The notes beneath the pieces were generated by a model, which was not told the DNA's origin, did no database searches, and worked only from the letters and a program-made list of their open reading frames with translations. This document shows positions 47,401-55,352 of a stretch of 64,000 bases of DNA, piece by piece. Every line of letters starts with the position of its first letter. Within the stretch, counting starts at the first letter, position 1. This DNA comes from Saprospiraceae bacterium (GTDB taxonomy: Bacteria > Bacteroidota > Bacteroidia > Chitinophagales > Saprospiraceae): NCBI GenBank assembly GCA_958295895.1, contig CATQHI010000022.1:1-64000 (forward strand). The letters run 5' to 3'. A program made the position numbers and the translations under genes.

Positions 47401-47562
47401 GGGGCCGTGGCAGGACCAGCAGCGATCGCTAAGAATGGGCCGGATGTGCTGATTAAAATCGACGCGCTCGGGTAAACCGGCGAGCTCCACCGCAACAGCC
47501 CCGGGAACGTCCGGACCACAGGCCGTGAGCAGCAGCGCCAGGAAGGGAAGTAGGTGGCGCAT
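44404..47562 (-). CDS. PSD1-type cytochrome c lipoprotein with LamG-like insert (DUF1549/DUF1553)
   Basis: 1052 residues. Lipoprotein signal MRHLLPFLALLLTAC (Cys15). Planctomycete-type cytochrome c with CWSCHGP (heme Cys48-Cys51-His52), then PSCyt2/DUF1549 (RLYQDLTGLPPTLAEIDAWL, WLDVARYADSHGMHADGART, DCARCHDHKFDP). A concanavalin/LamG-like insert spans about 430-590, then DUF1553 (NPLTGRVVVNRYWQLIFGQG). It forms the standard pair with DUF1501, whose gene lies 2 nt upstream. Thought to act on surface polysaccharide or sulfated substrates, without biochemical proof. Confidence 0.9.
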   Translation of the reverse strand: MRHLLPFLALLLTACGPDVPGAVAVELAGLPERVDFNQHIRPILSDRCWSCHGPDANARKAGLRLDTEEGAYATLTETGHTAIVPGKPGSSELVRRILSEEHEVMMPTPESNLTLSDREKALLVRWIEDGAEWKDHWAFLPIEDPDLPANPDGYPEAQTAVDNFVNARLHDERIAPAAPADPETLIRRLYQDLTGLPPTLAEIDAWLADPSDAAYRAKVDELMNRDAFAERLTMEWLDVARYADSHGMHADGARTSYPYRDWVISAFRRNLPYDDFIRYQLAGDLIEDPTRESRLATAFLRMHPMTAEGGAIDEEYRLSYVFDRVNTVATGLLGLTMDCARCHDHKFDPLSQKEYYSFSAFFNTIEELGMTGDDGDFGPVITLADEETEQLLQDYQRQMGELDARRAEVAISPEELARFAGTLTEAQPDFTLDFDSKAEVDGKAWSSESFTVADDPQRGRVGVFDHAYDLVELGPLAQTPLDQPISMTLWMRTTARDSTTVQALVTTTGRKDDAWRGMELFLDHANRLSLRLTHALPADQIEVKTNDSLLVGQWYQVGFTYDGSGLASGVQLYVDGRVPATTVYHDALTGNFSPPPCADYEGCKLRSMRMGRAWRVYTGDDGIFSGRVDELCYYQRELSPLAVWKGYDPKTSPEEAMVRAHLRRNSQTYMEATDELRAVQARRASYADSLPRLMVMQEMERPRETHLLLRGAYDAPGEVVPVGTPQRILPWSAEYAQNRAGLVDWMLAPENPLTGRVVVNRYWQLIFGQGIVATPHDFGSQGSLPTHPRLLDYLTSRFREHWDVRELIRMMVLSETYRRTSSPTDEQLADDPANLLLARGPRYRLPAEMIRDNALAASGLLNDTVGGASVFPYQPGGLWREKSNFSKVLTEYAADHGSKLYRRSMYTFIRRTSPPPFMTTFDAGSRDVCLVKRSETNTPLQALNLLNDPQFVEAARVLAQRVQLEAGEDAEEQLRRAFRLVTGRRAEEAELQVLTSLYREELTRFRDDRVAVDTLLTVGEYPRPTMLDPVHTAALTSVANMLFSTDAAYVKY
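47022..47042 (-). repeat. Dispersed 20-bp motif inside the PSD1-type gene
   Basis: The minus strand reads TTGCACCTGCGGCCCCGGCG; only the last part differs from consensus. Sense-oriented; encodes APAAPADP in a linker. Confidence 0.65.
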
Positions 47563-47564
47563 AC

Positions 47565-49028
47565 TTAAGCGATTAGATCGTGCTTGACTTCCCCGTGCAC
47601 ATCGGTCAGGCGGTAGCGACGGCCTTGGTGCTTAAAGGTGAAAGCCTCGTGGTCGATGCCCAGCAGGTGCATCATGGTGGCCTGGAAGTCGTGGATGTGG
47701 ACCGGGTTCTCGGTGATGTTGTAGCTAAAGTCATCGGTAGCCCCGTACACCAGTCCGGCCTTAGCGCCCCCCCCGGCCATAAAGATGGTATAGCACTTGG
47801 GATGGTGATCGCGGCCGTAGTTGGTCGCCGTCAGTTGACCCTGGCTGTAGGCCGTGCGACCGAACTCACCGCCCCACACGACCAGGGTATCCTCCAGCAG
47901 TCCGCGCTGCTTCAGGTCGGTGATCAGGGCGGCGGTAGCCTGATCGGTGTCCTTCGCCTGATCGCTCACGATCTTCGGGGCATTGCCGTGGGCATCCCAG
48001 CCGCGGTGGTAGAGTTGAATAAAGCGGACGTCCTTTTCCGCCAACCGGCGGGCCAGCAGGCAGTTTGCGGCGTAGGTGCCGGGCACCCTGCTGTCCTCGC
48101 CGTACATATCGTAGATGTAGTCGGGCTCGCCGGCCGTGTCCATCAGTTCCGGCACCGAGGTCTGCATCCGGTAGGCCATCTCGTACTGGGCGATGCGGGC
48201 ATCGATCTCGGGGTCCTTGCTGCGCTCCAGCTGGATTTCCTGTAGTTGCTTGAGGTGGTCGAGCTGACTGCGGCGGGCCCCGGCCGTGATGCCGCCGGGG
48301 TTACTGAGGTAGAGTACCGGGTCGGCCCCGGAGCGGAACTGCACGCCCTGGTGCTGGGACTCCAGGAAGCCGGCCCCCCAGGCGCGGGGGTAGATGGGCT
48401 GGGCCCCGCCGTAAATGCCCTTACTGGTCAGCACCACGAAGCTCGGCAGGTTTTCGTTCTCCGAGCCTAGGCCGTAGCTCACCCAACTGCCGATGCTGGG
48501 CCGGCCGGGAAACTGGCTGCCGGTCTGGATAAACATCAGCGCCGGGTCGTGATTGATCGCGTCGGTGTGCATGGACTTGATCCAGCAGATATCGTCGACT
48601 ACCTTAGAGAGATACGGCAGCCGGTCGCTGAGCGTCATACCGCTATCCCCGTACTGCTGGAAGTTAAATACGGATCCGGCCAGCGGTAGCGTACCCTGTC
48701 CGGCACTCATGCCCGTTAGCCGCTGTCCTTGTCTTACGGAAGCAGGTAGTTCCTGCCCGTGCAGCTTACGCAGCATCGGCTTATCGTCGAACAGATCGGG
48801 CTGGGAGGGTGCACCGGACTGAAACAAATAAATCACCCGCTTGGCGCGCCGGGGACCACCGTGGAAGATGCTGGGGCCACCTCCCAAACCTTGCACCTGC
48901 GGCCCCGCCCCACTGCCTGCCTGTAACGGATTGATGAGACCGGCCAGACTGAGCGCACCCAGTCCCAGTCCGAACTTGGACAAAAAATCGCGGCGGCTGT
49001 GGAGGTTTTCGTAATCGTTACAGTGCAT
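47565..49028 (-). CDS. DUF1501 (sulfatase-like fold) Tat-exported protein
   Basis: 487 residues. N-terminal Tat-type signal: SRRDFLSKFGLGLGALSLAG. The body has the DUF1501 pattern: RAKRVIYLFQSGAPSQPDLF, DDICWIKSMHTDAINHDPAL, HRGWDAHGNAPK, VVWGGEFGRTAYSQG, GRDHHPKCY and a C-terminal HDFQATMMHLLGIDHEAFTF. These resemble alkaline-phosphatase-fold metal ligands. Paired with the PSD1-type cytochrome gene 2 nt downstream. A perfect motif copy (48891-48910) encodes GPQVQG after the signal peptide. Confidence 0.9.
   Translation of the reverse strand: MHCNDYENLHSRRDFLSKFGLGLGALSLAGLINPLQAGSGAGPQVQGLGGGPSIFHGGPRRAKRVIYLFQSGAPSQPDLFDDKPMLRKLHGQELPASVRQGQRLTGMSAGQGTLPLAGSVFNFQQYGDSGMTLSDRLPYLSKVVDDICWIKSMHTDAINHDPALMFIQTGSQFPGRPSIGSWVSYGLGSENENLPSFVVLTSKGIYGGAQPIYPRAWGAGFLESQHQGVQFRSGADPVLYLSNPGGITAGARRSQLDHLKQLQEIQLERSKDPEIDARIAQYEMAYRMQTSVPELMDTAGEPDYIYDMYGEDSRVPGTYAANCLLARRLAEKDVRFIQLYHRGWDAHGNAPKIVSDQAKDTDQATAALITDLKQRGLLEDTLVVWGGEFGRTAYSQGQLTATNYGRDHHPKCYTIFMAGGGAKAGLVYGATDDFSYNITENPVHIHDFQATMMHLLGIDHEAFTFKHQGRRYRLTDVHGEVKHDLIA
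48891..48910 (+). repeat. Dispersed 20-bp motif, perfect copy, inside the DUF1501 gene
   Basis: TTGCACCTGCGGCCCCGCCC, the consensus itself. Antisense to the gene; read as GAGPQVQG in the linker after the Tat signal. Confidence 0.7.
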
Positions 49029-49064
49029 GGATCGGCGGGACGTAAGGCACTGTAAGATACGACC

Positions 49065-49715
49065 TTACTTACGCATTAGTTCAACCTGGGGCCAAATGTC
49101 GCCGATGAGACTGACCAGTCCGTAGATGAGTAGCTGGATACCGATGGCCATGACCAGGAAGCCCATGATGCGACTGAGGGCGGAGAGGCCGGTACGCCCC
49201 AGAAGGCGAAATAGCAGGGGGGCAAAATGTAGGGTAACGAAAATAAGCAGGGCCATCACGGCCACTACCCCGACGATAAGCAGACTATTCGCCCAGCCGG
49301 TATTGGCCGCTGAGTAACCAATGAGGAGTGAGATGCTGCCCGGGCCGGAAAGCATTGGCATGGCCATGGGCGTGAAGCTGATATCGTCCTTCTGCTGGGC
49401 CTCCTGCTCCATCTTGCTGGTCATACGGCGGCGCTCGAATTTGGAGTTGAGCAGGCCGTAGCCGCTGTTGACGATGATGAGGCCGCCGGCGATGCGCAGG
49501 GCGTTGAGCGAGATGCCGAAGAAATTCAGGATCAGGGTGCCGGCGAAAAAGAAGACCACCAGAATGACCATGAAGTACAGCGAGGTACGGCGGGCGGTGG
49601 CGGCCCGTTCGCGGGAGTTATAGTCATTGGTCAGGGTCAGGTACATGGGTACCGCGCCGAGGGGGTTGACGACCGAAAACAGGGAGCCCAGGGTGGCAAA
49701 GAAGAAGGCAAGCAT
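49065..49715 (-). CDS. MarC-family integral membrane protein
   Basis: 216 residues with six membrane helices. The family segments are FSVVNPLGAVPMYLTLTNDY, with the conserved NP-G-PMF-like signature, and SGPGSISLLIGYSA in the second half. Function of MarC proteins is unknown; they are not efflux pumps. A motif copy ends one base before its ATG. It is the last gene of the fad region. Confidence 0.9.
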   Translation of the reverse strand: MLAFFFATLGSLFSVVNPLGAVPMYLTLTNDYNSRERAATARRTSLYFMVILVVFFFAGTLILNFFGISLNALRIAGGLIIVNSGYGLLNSKFERRRMTSKMEQEAQQKDDISFTPMAMPMLSGPGSISLLIGYSAANTGWANSLLIVGVVAVMALLIFVTLHFAPLLFRLLGRTGLSALSRIMGFLVMAIGIQLLIYGLVSLIGDIWPQVELMRK

Positions 49716-49716
49716 A

Positions 49717-49737
49717 GGGCGGGGAACGCGGGTGCAA
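49717..49737 (-). repeat. Dispersed 20-bp motif immediately before marC
   Basis: The minus strand reads TTGCACCCGCGTTCCCCGCC. It fills most of the 25-nt gap between the 102-residue gene and marC, sense-oriented, one base before the ATG. Confidence 0.55.
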
Positions 49738-49740
49738 CCA

Positions 49741-50049
49741 CTAGGTTGAGCGGGGCTTCCCGCGCCAGGCCAGGCTTCGCGCGTTCATGATTTCGCAAGT
49801 GGCGCGGTCGGCGATGACTTCGTTGCCCAGCGCGATGGCCCGGCGTAATTGCGTTTCGTCGAGCTGGTGGATGGCCGGCTTTTTGGCATCCAGTACCTCT
49901 TGCCACTTTCGCTCAAATAAATTGTCGTAGACCACCCGCAGGAAGCAATGGTTCATGACGATGGGATAGCCCTCCCGGCGGGCTACTGCGGGAAAGGTGT
50001 GGTTGGCTTGCTGGCGGAGCTGGTCCTTGAGTGCTTCGAGGTCAGCCAA
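49741..50049 (-). CDS. Small hypothetical protein, 102 aa
   Basis: Family not named with certainty. Conserved-looking segment REGYPIVMNHCFLRVVYDNL followed by WQEVLDAKKPAI and a C-terminal RSLAWRGKPRST; soluble and helical, no signal peptide. It overlaps the dehalogenase gene by 8 nt and precedes marC by 25 nt, so it is part of the fad-dehalogenase transcript. Confidence 0.7.
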   Translation of the reverse strand: MADLEALKDQLRQQANHTFPAVARREGYPIVMNHCFLRVVYDNLFERKWQEVLDAKKPAIHQLDETQLRRAIALGNEVIADRATCEIMNARSLAWRGKPRST

Positions 50050-50929
50050 GGAATCGGATTAGGTAGCGGGCAAGTTCTTCGCCTTTATCCTCCTGAATGA
50101 AGTGGCCACCGCCCTCAATACGAGCGTGGGACTGACCCTTAGCGCCCTGAATACGGTGCTGCATGACGGTATCCCCGCCGCGCGTGATGGGATCCTTGGT
50201 CCCAAAAAGCGTTAAGAAAGGCCGTTCAAACTGCTCCAGCGTACGCCAAGCACGGCGGTTGTTCTGCCCCTCGGGATCGTCGGGTGAGGTGGGTACAAGA
50301 CCGGGAAAGACACGAGCTCCAGCCTTGTAGCTCTCGTCGGGGAAGGGGGCGTCGTAAGCAGCTACTACTTCATCACTCAGCTCCGTGTAGGTGCCGAGTT
50401 GTACGACACCGCCGATGGGAAACTCTTCAGCTGTTTCCGCAAATTGCTTCCACTGCCGGAATACCTCCGGGGGGGTCTCCTCACCGGTCGGTAAGAAGGT
50501 GTTGGAAGCCGTAACGGTAGCGAAGCGGTCGGGCTCGGCGGCTACCATACGCAGGCCGAGTAGTCCGCCCCAGTCCTGACAGAACAGGTTGACGTCACGT
50601 AGCTCCAGCTCGTGCACCAGCTCCGTAAGCCACTCCAAGTGACGGGCGTAGGTGTAATCTTCCCGCCGGCGGGGCTTGTCGGAGCGGCCGAAGCCGATCA
50701 GATCCGGAGCGATGCAACGGAAACCAGCATCGACCAGCGGCGGGATCATGTGCCGGTACAGAAAGCACCAACTGGGCTCGCCGTGGAGCAATAGTACTAC
50801 GCGACCCTCCTGCGGCCCCTCGTCGAGGTAGTGCATGCGCAGGCCCTCCCCCACCTCCCGGTAATTTGGAGCAAAAGGGAACCCAGGTAGACCCACAAAG
50901 CGGTCGTCGGGGGTGCGGTGGGCGTCCAT
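50042..50929 (-). CDS. Haloalkane dehalogenase-like alpha/beta hydrolase
   Basis: 295 residues. The oxyanion segment is HGEPSWCFLYR (49-59), the nucleophile elbow FCQDWGG has Asp119 as nucleophile and Trp120 as halide ligand, Asp246 lies in GTKDP and the catalytic His276 in GGGHFIQED. Asp rather than Ser at the elbow, with the following Trp, is the haloalkane dehalogenase (subfamily I, DhlA/DhmA-like) signature. The second halide ligand was not assigned. Natural substrate unknown. It follows the thiolase by 9 nt. Confidence 0.85.
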   Translation of the reverse strand: MDAHRTPDDRFVGLPGFPFAPNYREVGEGLRMHYLDEGPQEGRVVLLLHGEPSWCFLYRHMIPPLVDAGFRCIAPDLIGFGRSDKPRRREDYTYARHLEWLTELVHELELRDVNLFCQDWGGLLGLRMVAAEPDRFATVTASNTFLPTGEETPPEVFRQWKQFAETAEEFPIGGVVQLGTYTELSDEVVAAYDAPFPDESYKAGARVFPGLVPTSPDDPEGQNNRRAWRTLEQFERPFLTLFGTKDPITRGGDTVMQHRIQGAKGQSHARIEGGGHFIQEDKGEELARYLIRFLG

Positions 50930-50938
50930 CAGTAAAGG

Positions 50939-52120
50939 CTACAATCGTTCGTAAATCCCGGCGATGCCCTGTCCGCCACCCACGCAGGCGGTGACCATGC
51001 CGTACTTGAGGTCGCGCTGTTTCATCTCGTCTAGGAGCTGGATGGAGAGCTTAGCACCGGTGCAGCCCAGGGGGTGACCGAGGGCGATGGCCCCACCGTT
51101 GACGTTGACGATCTCGGGGTCGAGTCCGACTTCCTTAATGACCGCCAGCGACTGGGTGGCGAAGGCCTCGTTGAGCTCCACGAGTTGGATATCGCTGAGC
51201 TGTAGTCCGGCTTGCTTCAGTGCTTTAGGTATTGCTACGCACGGACCGATCCCCATGTAGAGGGGATCTACGCCACCTACTGCGCAACTGACCAGGCGAG
51301 CTACGGGCTCCAAATTCAGTTGCTTGACCATTTCGCCGCTCATCACGATGACGAAGGCCACCCCGTCGCTGGTCTGGCTGGAGTTGCCGGCGGTGACGAC
51401 TCCATCCTGCTGAAAGACGGCGCGTAACTTACCCAGTGCCTCCATATTGGTGCCGCGGCGTACGCCCTCGTCTACAGCTACGGTGTGGGAGCTCGTCTGC
51501 CGCTTGCCGTCCTTCACGAATACCTCCTCTACCTCGATGGGCACGATCTGATCCGCAAAACGTCCTGCGTCGATGGCGGCGGCGGCGCGCTCGTGACTGC
51601 GTACGGCAAAGGCGTCGGCCTCCTCGCGGGTGACCTCGTATTTCTTGGCCACGGCTTCGGCGGTGATGCCCATACTGACGACGTAATCCGGCGTATTGCT
51701 GGCCACCTCGTAGCTGGGGGCAAGCTTGTAGCCCGTCATGGGGATATGACTCATGCTCTCGGCCCCACCGGCTACGTAACAGTGGCCCATGCCGGCCTTG
51801 ACCTTGGCTACGGCCATGGAGATGGTCTCGAGGCCGCTAGCACAGTAGCGGTTCACGGTCACGCCGGGTACGGACTTACCCAGTGCCCGCAGGCTGATCT
51901 GGCGACCTACCTGTAGGCCTTGCTCGCCCTCGGGGTTAGCGCAGCCTACGAGGACATCGTCTACGCTAGCGGGGTCGATGTCCGGGTTGCGCTCGAACAT
52001 GGCTTTGATGACACGTACGGCCAGATCGTCGGAGCGGAAGTTTTTGAATCCACCGCGGCCGGCTTTGCCAACAGCGGAGCGTAAGCCGGTGATGATGTAG
52101 GCGTCTTGGGAGGCAGTCAT
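50939..52120 (-). CDS. fadA: Acetyl-CoA C-acyltransferase (thiolase) of fatty-acid oxidation
   Basis: Last step of beta-oxidation, releasing acetyl-CoA. 393 residues; nucleophile Cys93 in VNRYCASGLETISMAVAKV, GGAESMSHIPM, then His in NGGAIALGHPLGCTGAK and the second Cys in TACVGGGQG near the C-terminus. Full length. Its ATG overlaps the hepT stop as ATGA, so a toxin-antitoxin gene is translationally coupled to it. Confidence 0.95.
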   Translation of the reverse strand: MTASQDAYIITGLRSAVGKAGRGGFKNFRSDDLAVRVIKAMFERNPDIDPASVDDVLVGCANPEGEQGLQVGRQISLRALGKSVPGVTVNRYCASGLETISMAVAKVKAGMGHCYVAGGAESMSHIPMTGYKLAPSYEVASNTPDYVVSMGITAEAVAKKYEVTREEADAFAVRSHERAAAAIDAGRFADQIVPIEVEEVFVKDGKRQTSSHTVAVDEGVRRGTNMEALGKLRAVFQQDGVVTAGNSSQTSDGVAFVIVMSGEMVKQLNLEPVARLVSCAVGGVDPLYMGIGPCVAIPKALKQAGLQLSDIQLVELNEAFATQSLAVIKEVGLDPEIVNVNGGAIALGHPLGCTGAKLSIQLLDEMKQRDLKYGMVTACVGGGQGIAGIYERL

Positions 52121-52545
52121 GTCGATGAAATTAAGTAGCGGATGTGTCGGTAGTACTCGGTGTCCAGTATTTTCCTTAGTTTTTCTTCGGGATAATCTGT
52201 GCGCTGTACCACCTTAATGAGGACCTCTTTAAGAGGGCCGAGATTAGTTTTAATAACGGTGAAGGGGACGATGGGATCTAGGCCCCGGTAGTCGTGAGCG
52301 ATGCGATTGCGCATTGCGGTGATGTTGCGCCATGGTATGTCAGGGAAGTTAGCCTTAATATTCTCCGATAGCTTACGGCACTCTTCTCCAAGGACCATTA
52401 GCAGGGTCACACAGGCGTTGTAGTTCAACTGGTCATTGCCCTGATAAAGTTCTTCGTTAGTTTCAAAATCATCGCTGTAGATGTATAGCTTCTCGATCGC
52501 CTCTAACATCGTGAGCAGCGAAGCCAGATTACCGGGCTCATACAT
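52117..52545 (-). CDS. hepT: HepT-like HEPN toxin of a MntA/HepT module
   Basis: 142 residues. The HEPN catalytic motif RNRIAHDY (Arg79-His84-Tyr86) matches the RNxxxHxY of HepT toxins. In this type II/VII module the toxin is an RNase that its MNT partner inactivates, in studied cases by AMPylation of the Tyr in this motif. Typical opening: LLTMLEAIEKLYIYSDDFET. It overlaps mntA by 8 nt and the thiolase by 4 nt. Confidence 0.9.
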   Translation of the reverse strand: MYEPGNLASLLTMLEAIEKLYIYSDDFETNEELYQGNDQLNYNACVTLLMVLGEECRKLSENIKANFPDIPWRNITAMRNRIAHDYRGLDPIVPFTVIKTNLGPLKEVLIKVVQRTDYPEEKLRKILDTEYYRHIRYLISST

Positions 52546-52858
52546 ACTGAATATCGTCTTGAATTTCCAGTTCGATGACGGGATTGACGTACTTCCGACT
52601 CACGAGATCCACCTTCGCAATTTGTATTAACTGCTGCAGATACTCGTCCAGACCGTTAAGCTCCGTAAGACCAAACAGCGCGTTCGGCACGGGCTCATAC
52701 AGTACATCCAGATCGCTTTCCGGACGCTGCTCATTGCGTGCATAACTTCCGAAAATGCCCACAATACGAGCCTTAAAACGTTCGATAATCTCGGGCTGCT
52801 TTTCCCTCAGTAACGTGAGTATTTCAGTGGCATTCACAGCAGATAATTTTACAGACAA
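52538..52858 (-). CDS. mntA: MntA-like minimal nucleotidyltransferase antitoxin
   Basis: About 99-106 residues. The nucleotidyltransferase motif GSYARNEQRPESDLD (Gly37-Ser38, Asp49, Asp51) is complete, so the enzyme should be able to AMPylate HepT. A third acidic residue is likely in KVDLV. The longest reading starts at TTG 52858; GTG 52837 gives a more usual N-terminus. It begins 17 nt after the fadB-like stop. Confidence 0.88.
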   Translation of the reverse strand: MSVKLSAVNATEILTLLREKQPEIIERFKARIVGIFGSYARNEQRPESDLDVLYEPVPNALFGLTELNGLDEYLQQLIQIAKVDLVSRKYVNPVIELEIQDDIQYV

Positions 52859-52875
52859 ACGGATGCCAGTATTAT

Positions 52876-55269
52876 TTAGTTACGCAGCGGCTTATTCGTC
52901 TGCAGCATGTGCTGTATCCGCTCCAGCGTCTTCTGCTCCCCACACAGGCTTAGGAAGGCCTCCCGCTCGATGTCCAGCAGGTACTGCTCGCTCACCTGCT
53001 GCGTACCGGTCAGGTCGCCGCCGCAGAGCACCCAGGCCACCTTGTGGGCGATCTTGATGTCGTGCGCACTGGCGAAGTGGCCCCGCTTGAGTTCATTGGC
53101 CGCGGCGTAAAGGGCGGCAAGACCACCCCGGCCTAGCACGGTAATGTCATCGCGGCGGCGCGGCATGGTGTAGCCCTCGTCGGCCAGCTTCAGTACCATG
53201 CGCTTGGCCTCAGCGATGTTGCGGTCTTTGTTGACCACCACTTTGTCGCGGCCCTCGATCATGTAACCAAGGCCGTAGGCTTCGTGGGCACTCGTCGATA
53301 CGCTAGCCATGGCGATGGCCTTGAAGCGGTCGATCAGGGTGGGAATCATCACGTCGCCCTCAAAGAAGCTATCGCTGGCCCGTAAAGCAAACTCCTTAGT
53401 ACCCGCCCCAGCCGGAATGACGCCGATACCGGCCTCGACCAGTCCGATATAGCTCTCGGCGGCCACTGCCCCGCCGTCGCAGTGCATAAGACTCTCGCAG
53501 CCCCCACCGAAGACGTAGCCCTGGGTAGCAGCAATGACCGGAATCGACGAATAGCGCAACCGCATGACACTCTGCTGAAACAGGTTCACAGCCATATTAA
53601 GCTCCTCGAACTCCTGTTGGTAAGCCAGTTGGGCGATCATCATCAGGTTAGCGCCGACGCTGAAGTTATCGGCGTTGTTACCTAGCACCATGCCACGCCA
53701 ACCCTCCTCTTCGAGCTTCGTGATGGCCTCCTGGTAGCCGCGCAGTACGCCCTCACCGATGCTGTTGTAGGCACTAGTGAATTCCAGGCAAGCTACCCCG
53801 TCGCCAATGTCGTGCAGGGTCACCTCGCTATTTTGGTACACCGGGGTGTTGTCGCGCAGGTTATCCAGGATGATGAACTGCTCGGTGCCGGGCTTGATCT
53901 TGTAAGACCTTGACTGGATGTCGTAGTACTTCAGCTTACCATCCTCGCGCTTATAGAACGACTCATTACCGGCAGACTGCATCTCGCGCACCCAGTCGGG
54001 GACGGTATTACCATCAGCCTCGGCGGCCTCGATGCCGGTCTGCAGCCCTACGGCGTCCCAGTACTCGAAGGGGCCCATCTTCCAGGCGTAGCCGGCGCGC
54101 ATAGCGTCGTCAATGCTGTACAGGTTGTCGCTGATCTCGGGGATGCGGTTGGCGGAGTAGGCGAATAGTCCGGCCAGACTACGACGAATGAGCTCGCCCC
54201 CCTTATCGTCTTCTTTAAACAGCGCCTGTACTCGCCGCTTCGGATTATCCACCTGCTTGGCGGTTTTGAGGCTATTGAGGTCGGCGCGCTGACTGGGCTC
54301 GTACTCGAGGGTCTTCAGGTTGAGGCCGAGGATTTGACGGTTACCCTCCTCGTCGAGGATCTTTTTATAAAATCCCTGCCCGGTCTTGTTACCCAGAAAG
54401 TTCTTGTCGATCAGAAACTCGTAGTAAGCCGGGATTTGCATTACGGCGGCGGCCTCATCGTCCGGTGCATTCTCGCGGATACCGGTCATGACGTGGGCGG
54501 CCGTATCGTGGCCCACCAGGTCGCCAAGGCGGAAGGTGCCGGTTTTGGGGCGACCGAGCGCAGGACCGGTCAGCCGGTCGACGGTATCGATGCTCAGGCC
54601 GAGCTCGTCGGTCAGACTATAGATCTTGGCCATGCTGTACACTCCGATGCGGTTGCCGATGAAGGCGGGTGTATCCTTAGCCAGTACGGTGGTCTTACCG
54701 AGGTAGAGGTCGCCGTAGTGCATAAAGAAGTCGATCACCTCTGGCTTCGTGTCCGGCCCGGGGATGATCTCGAACAGCCGTAGATACCGCGCGGGGTTGA
54801 AAAAGTGGGTGCCGCAAAAGTGCTGCCGGAAGTCCTCGCTCATTCCCTCCTGAATCATGCGAATGGGAATACCGGAGGTGTTAGTCGTCACCAGACTTCC
54901 CTTACGCCGCACTGCGTCGACCTGCTTGAGTACCTTTTGCTTGATGTCAAGGCGCTCCACCACCACCTCGATGATCCAGTCATACTCACCGAGCTTGTCC
55001 ATATCGTCGGTGAAGTTGCCCACCGTGATGCGCGCGGCGAAGTCCTTCTCGTAGAGCGGTGCCGGTTTGGACTTGATGGCTGCTTGTAGGGCCTTAGTCG
55101 CCACGGAGTTCCTTACGGCGGGCTTGGCTTCCGTAGCGTCTATATCACGGGGCAGGATATCGAGCATCAGCACGTCGAGGCCCACGTTGGCAAAGTGGCA
55201 GGCGATACCGGAGCCCATCACCCCGGATCCAAGTACGGCAACGCGGCGAATGTGGCGGGAGGGGGTCAT
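52876..55269 (-). CDS. fadB: 3-hydroxyacyl-CoA dehydrogenase / enoyl-CoA hydratase (FadB/FadN-like)
   Basis: 797 residues from ATG 55269 (MTPSRHIRRVAVLGSGVMGS); the upstream frame to 55335 is not part of the fold. The order is FadN-like, with the dehydrogenase first: NAD-binding GSGVMGSGIACHFANVGLDV, catalytic region FCGTHFFNPARYLRLFEIIP and FIGNRIGVYSM. A C-terminal half carries the crotonase domain (GMVLGNNADNFSVGANLMMI, YVFGGGCESLMHCD, EAGIGVIPAGAGTKEF). Performs hydration and oxidation of acyl-CoA together with fadA. Confidence 0.93.
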   Translation of the reverse strand: MTPSRHIRRVAVLGSGVMGSGIACHFANVGLDVLMLDILPRDIDATEAKPAVRNSVATKALQAAIKSKPAPLYEKDFAARITVGNFTDDMDKLGEYDWIIEVVVERLDIKQKVLKQVDAVRRKGSLVTTNTSGIPIRMIQEGMSEDFRQHFCGTHFFNPARYLRLFEIIPGPDTKPEVIDFFMHYGDLYLGKTTVLAKDTPAFIGNRIGVYSMAKIYSLTDELGLSIDTVDRLTGPALGRPKTGTFRLGDLVGHDTAAHVMTGIRENAPDDEAAAVMQIPAYYEFLIDKNFLGNKTGQGFYKKILDEEGNRQILGLNLKTLEYEPSQRADLNSLKTAKQVDNPKRRVQALFKEDDKGGELIRRSLAGLFAYSANRIPEISDNLYSIDDAMRAGYAWKMGPFEYWDAVGLQTGIEAAEADGNTVPDWVREMQSAGNESFYKREDGKLKYYDIQSRSYKIKPGTEQFIILDNLRDNTPVYQNSEVTLHDIGDGVACLEFTSAYNSIGEGVLRGYQEAITKLEEEGWRGMVLGNNADNFSVGANLMMIAQLAYQQEFEELNMAVNLFQQSVMRLRYSSIPVIAATQGYVFGGGCESLMHCDGGAVAAESYIGLVEAGIGVIPAGAGTKEFALRASDSFFEGDVMIPTLIDRFKAIAMASVSTSAHEAYGLGYMIEGRDKVVVNKDRNIAEAKRMVLKLADEGYTMPRRRDDITVLGRGGLAALYAAANELKRGHFASAHDIKIAHKVAWVLCGGDLTGTQQVSEQYLLDIEREAFLSLCGEQKTLERIQHMLQTNKPLRN

Positions 55270-55352
55270 AGCATGATCTTTTAGCGAAAATTCGCTGGCG
55301 AAGATAGGAAAAAGCACTCTAGGGGACAAAAGCACTGCAGCGTACAGTCTTT

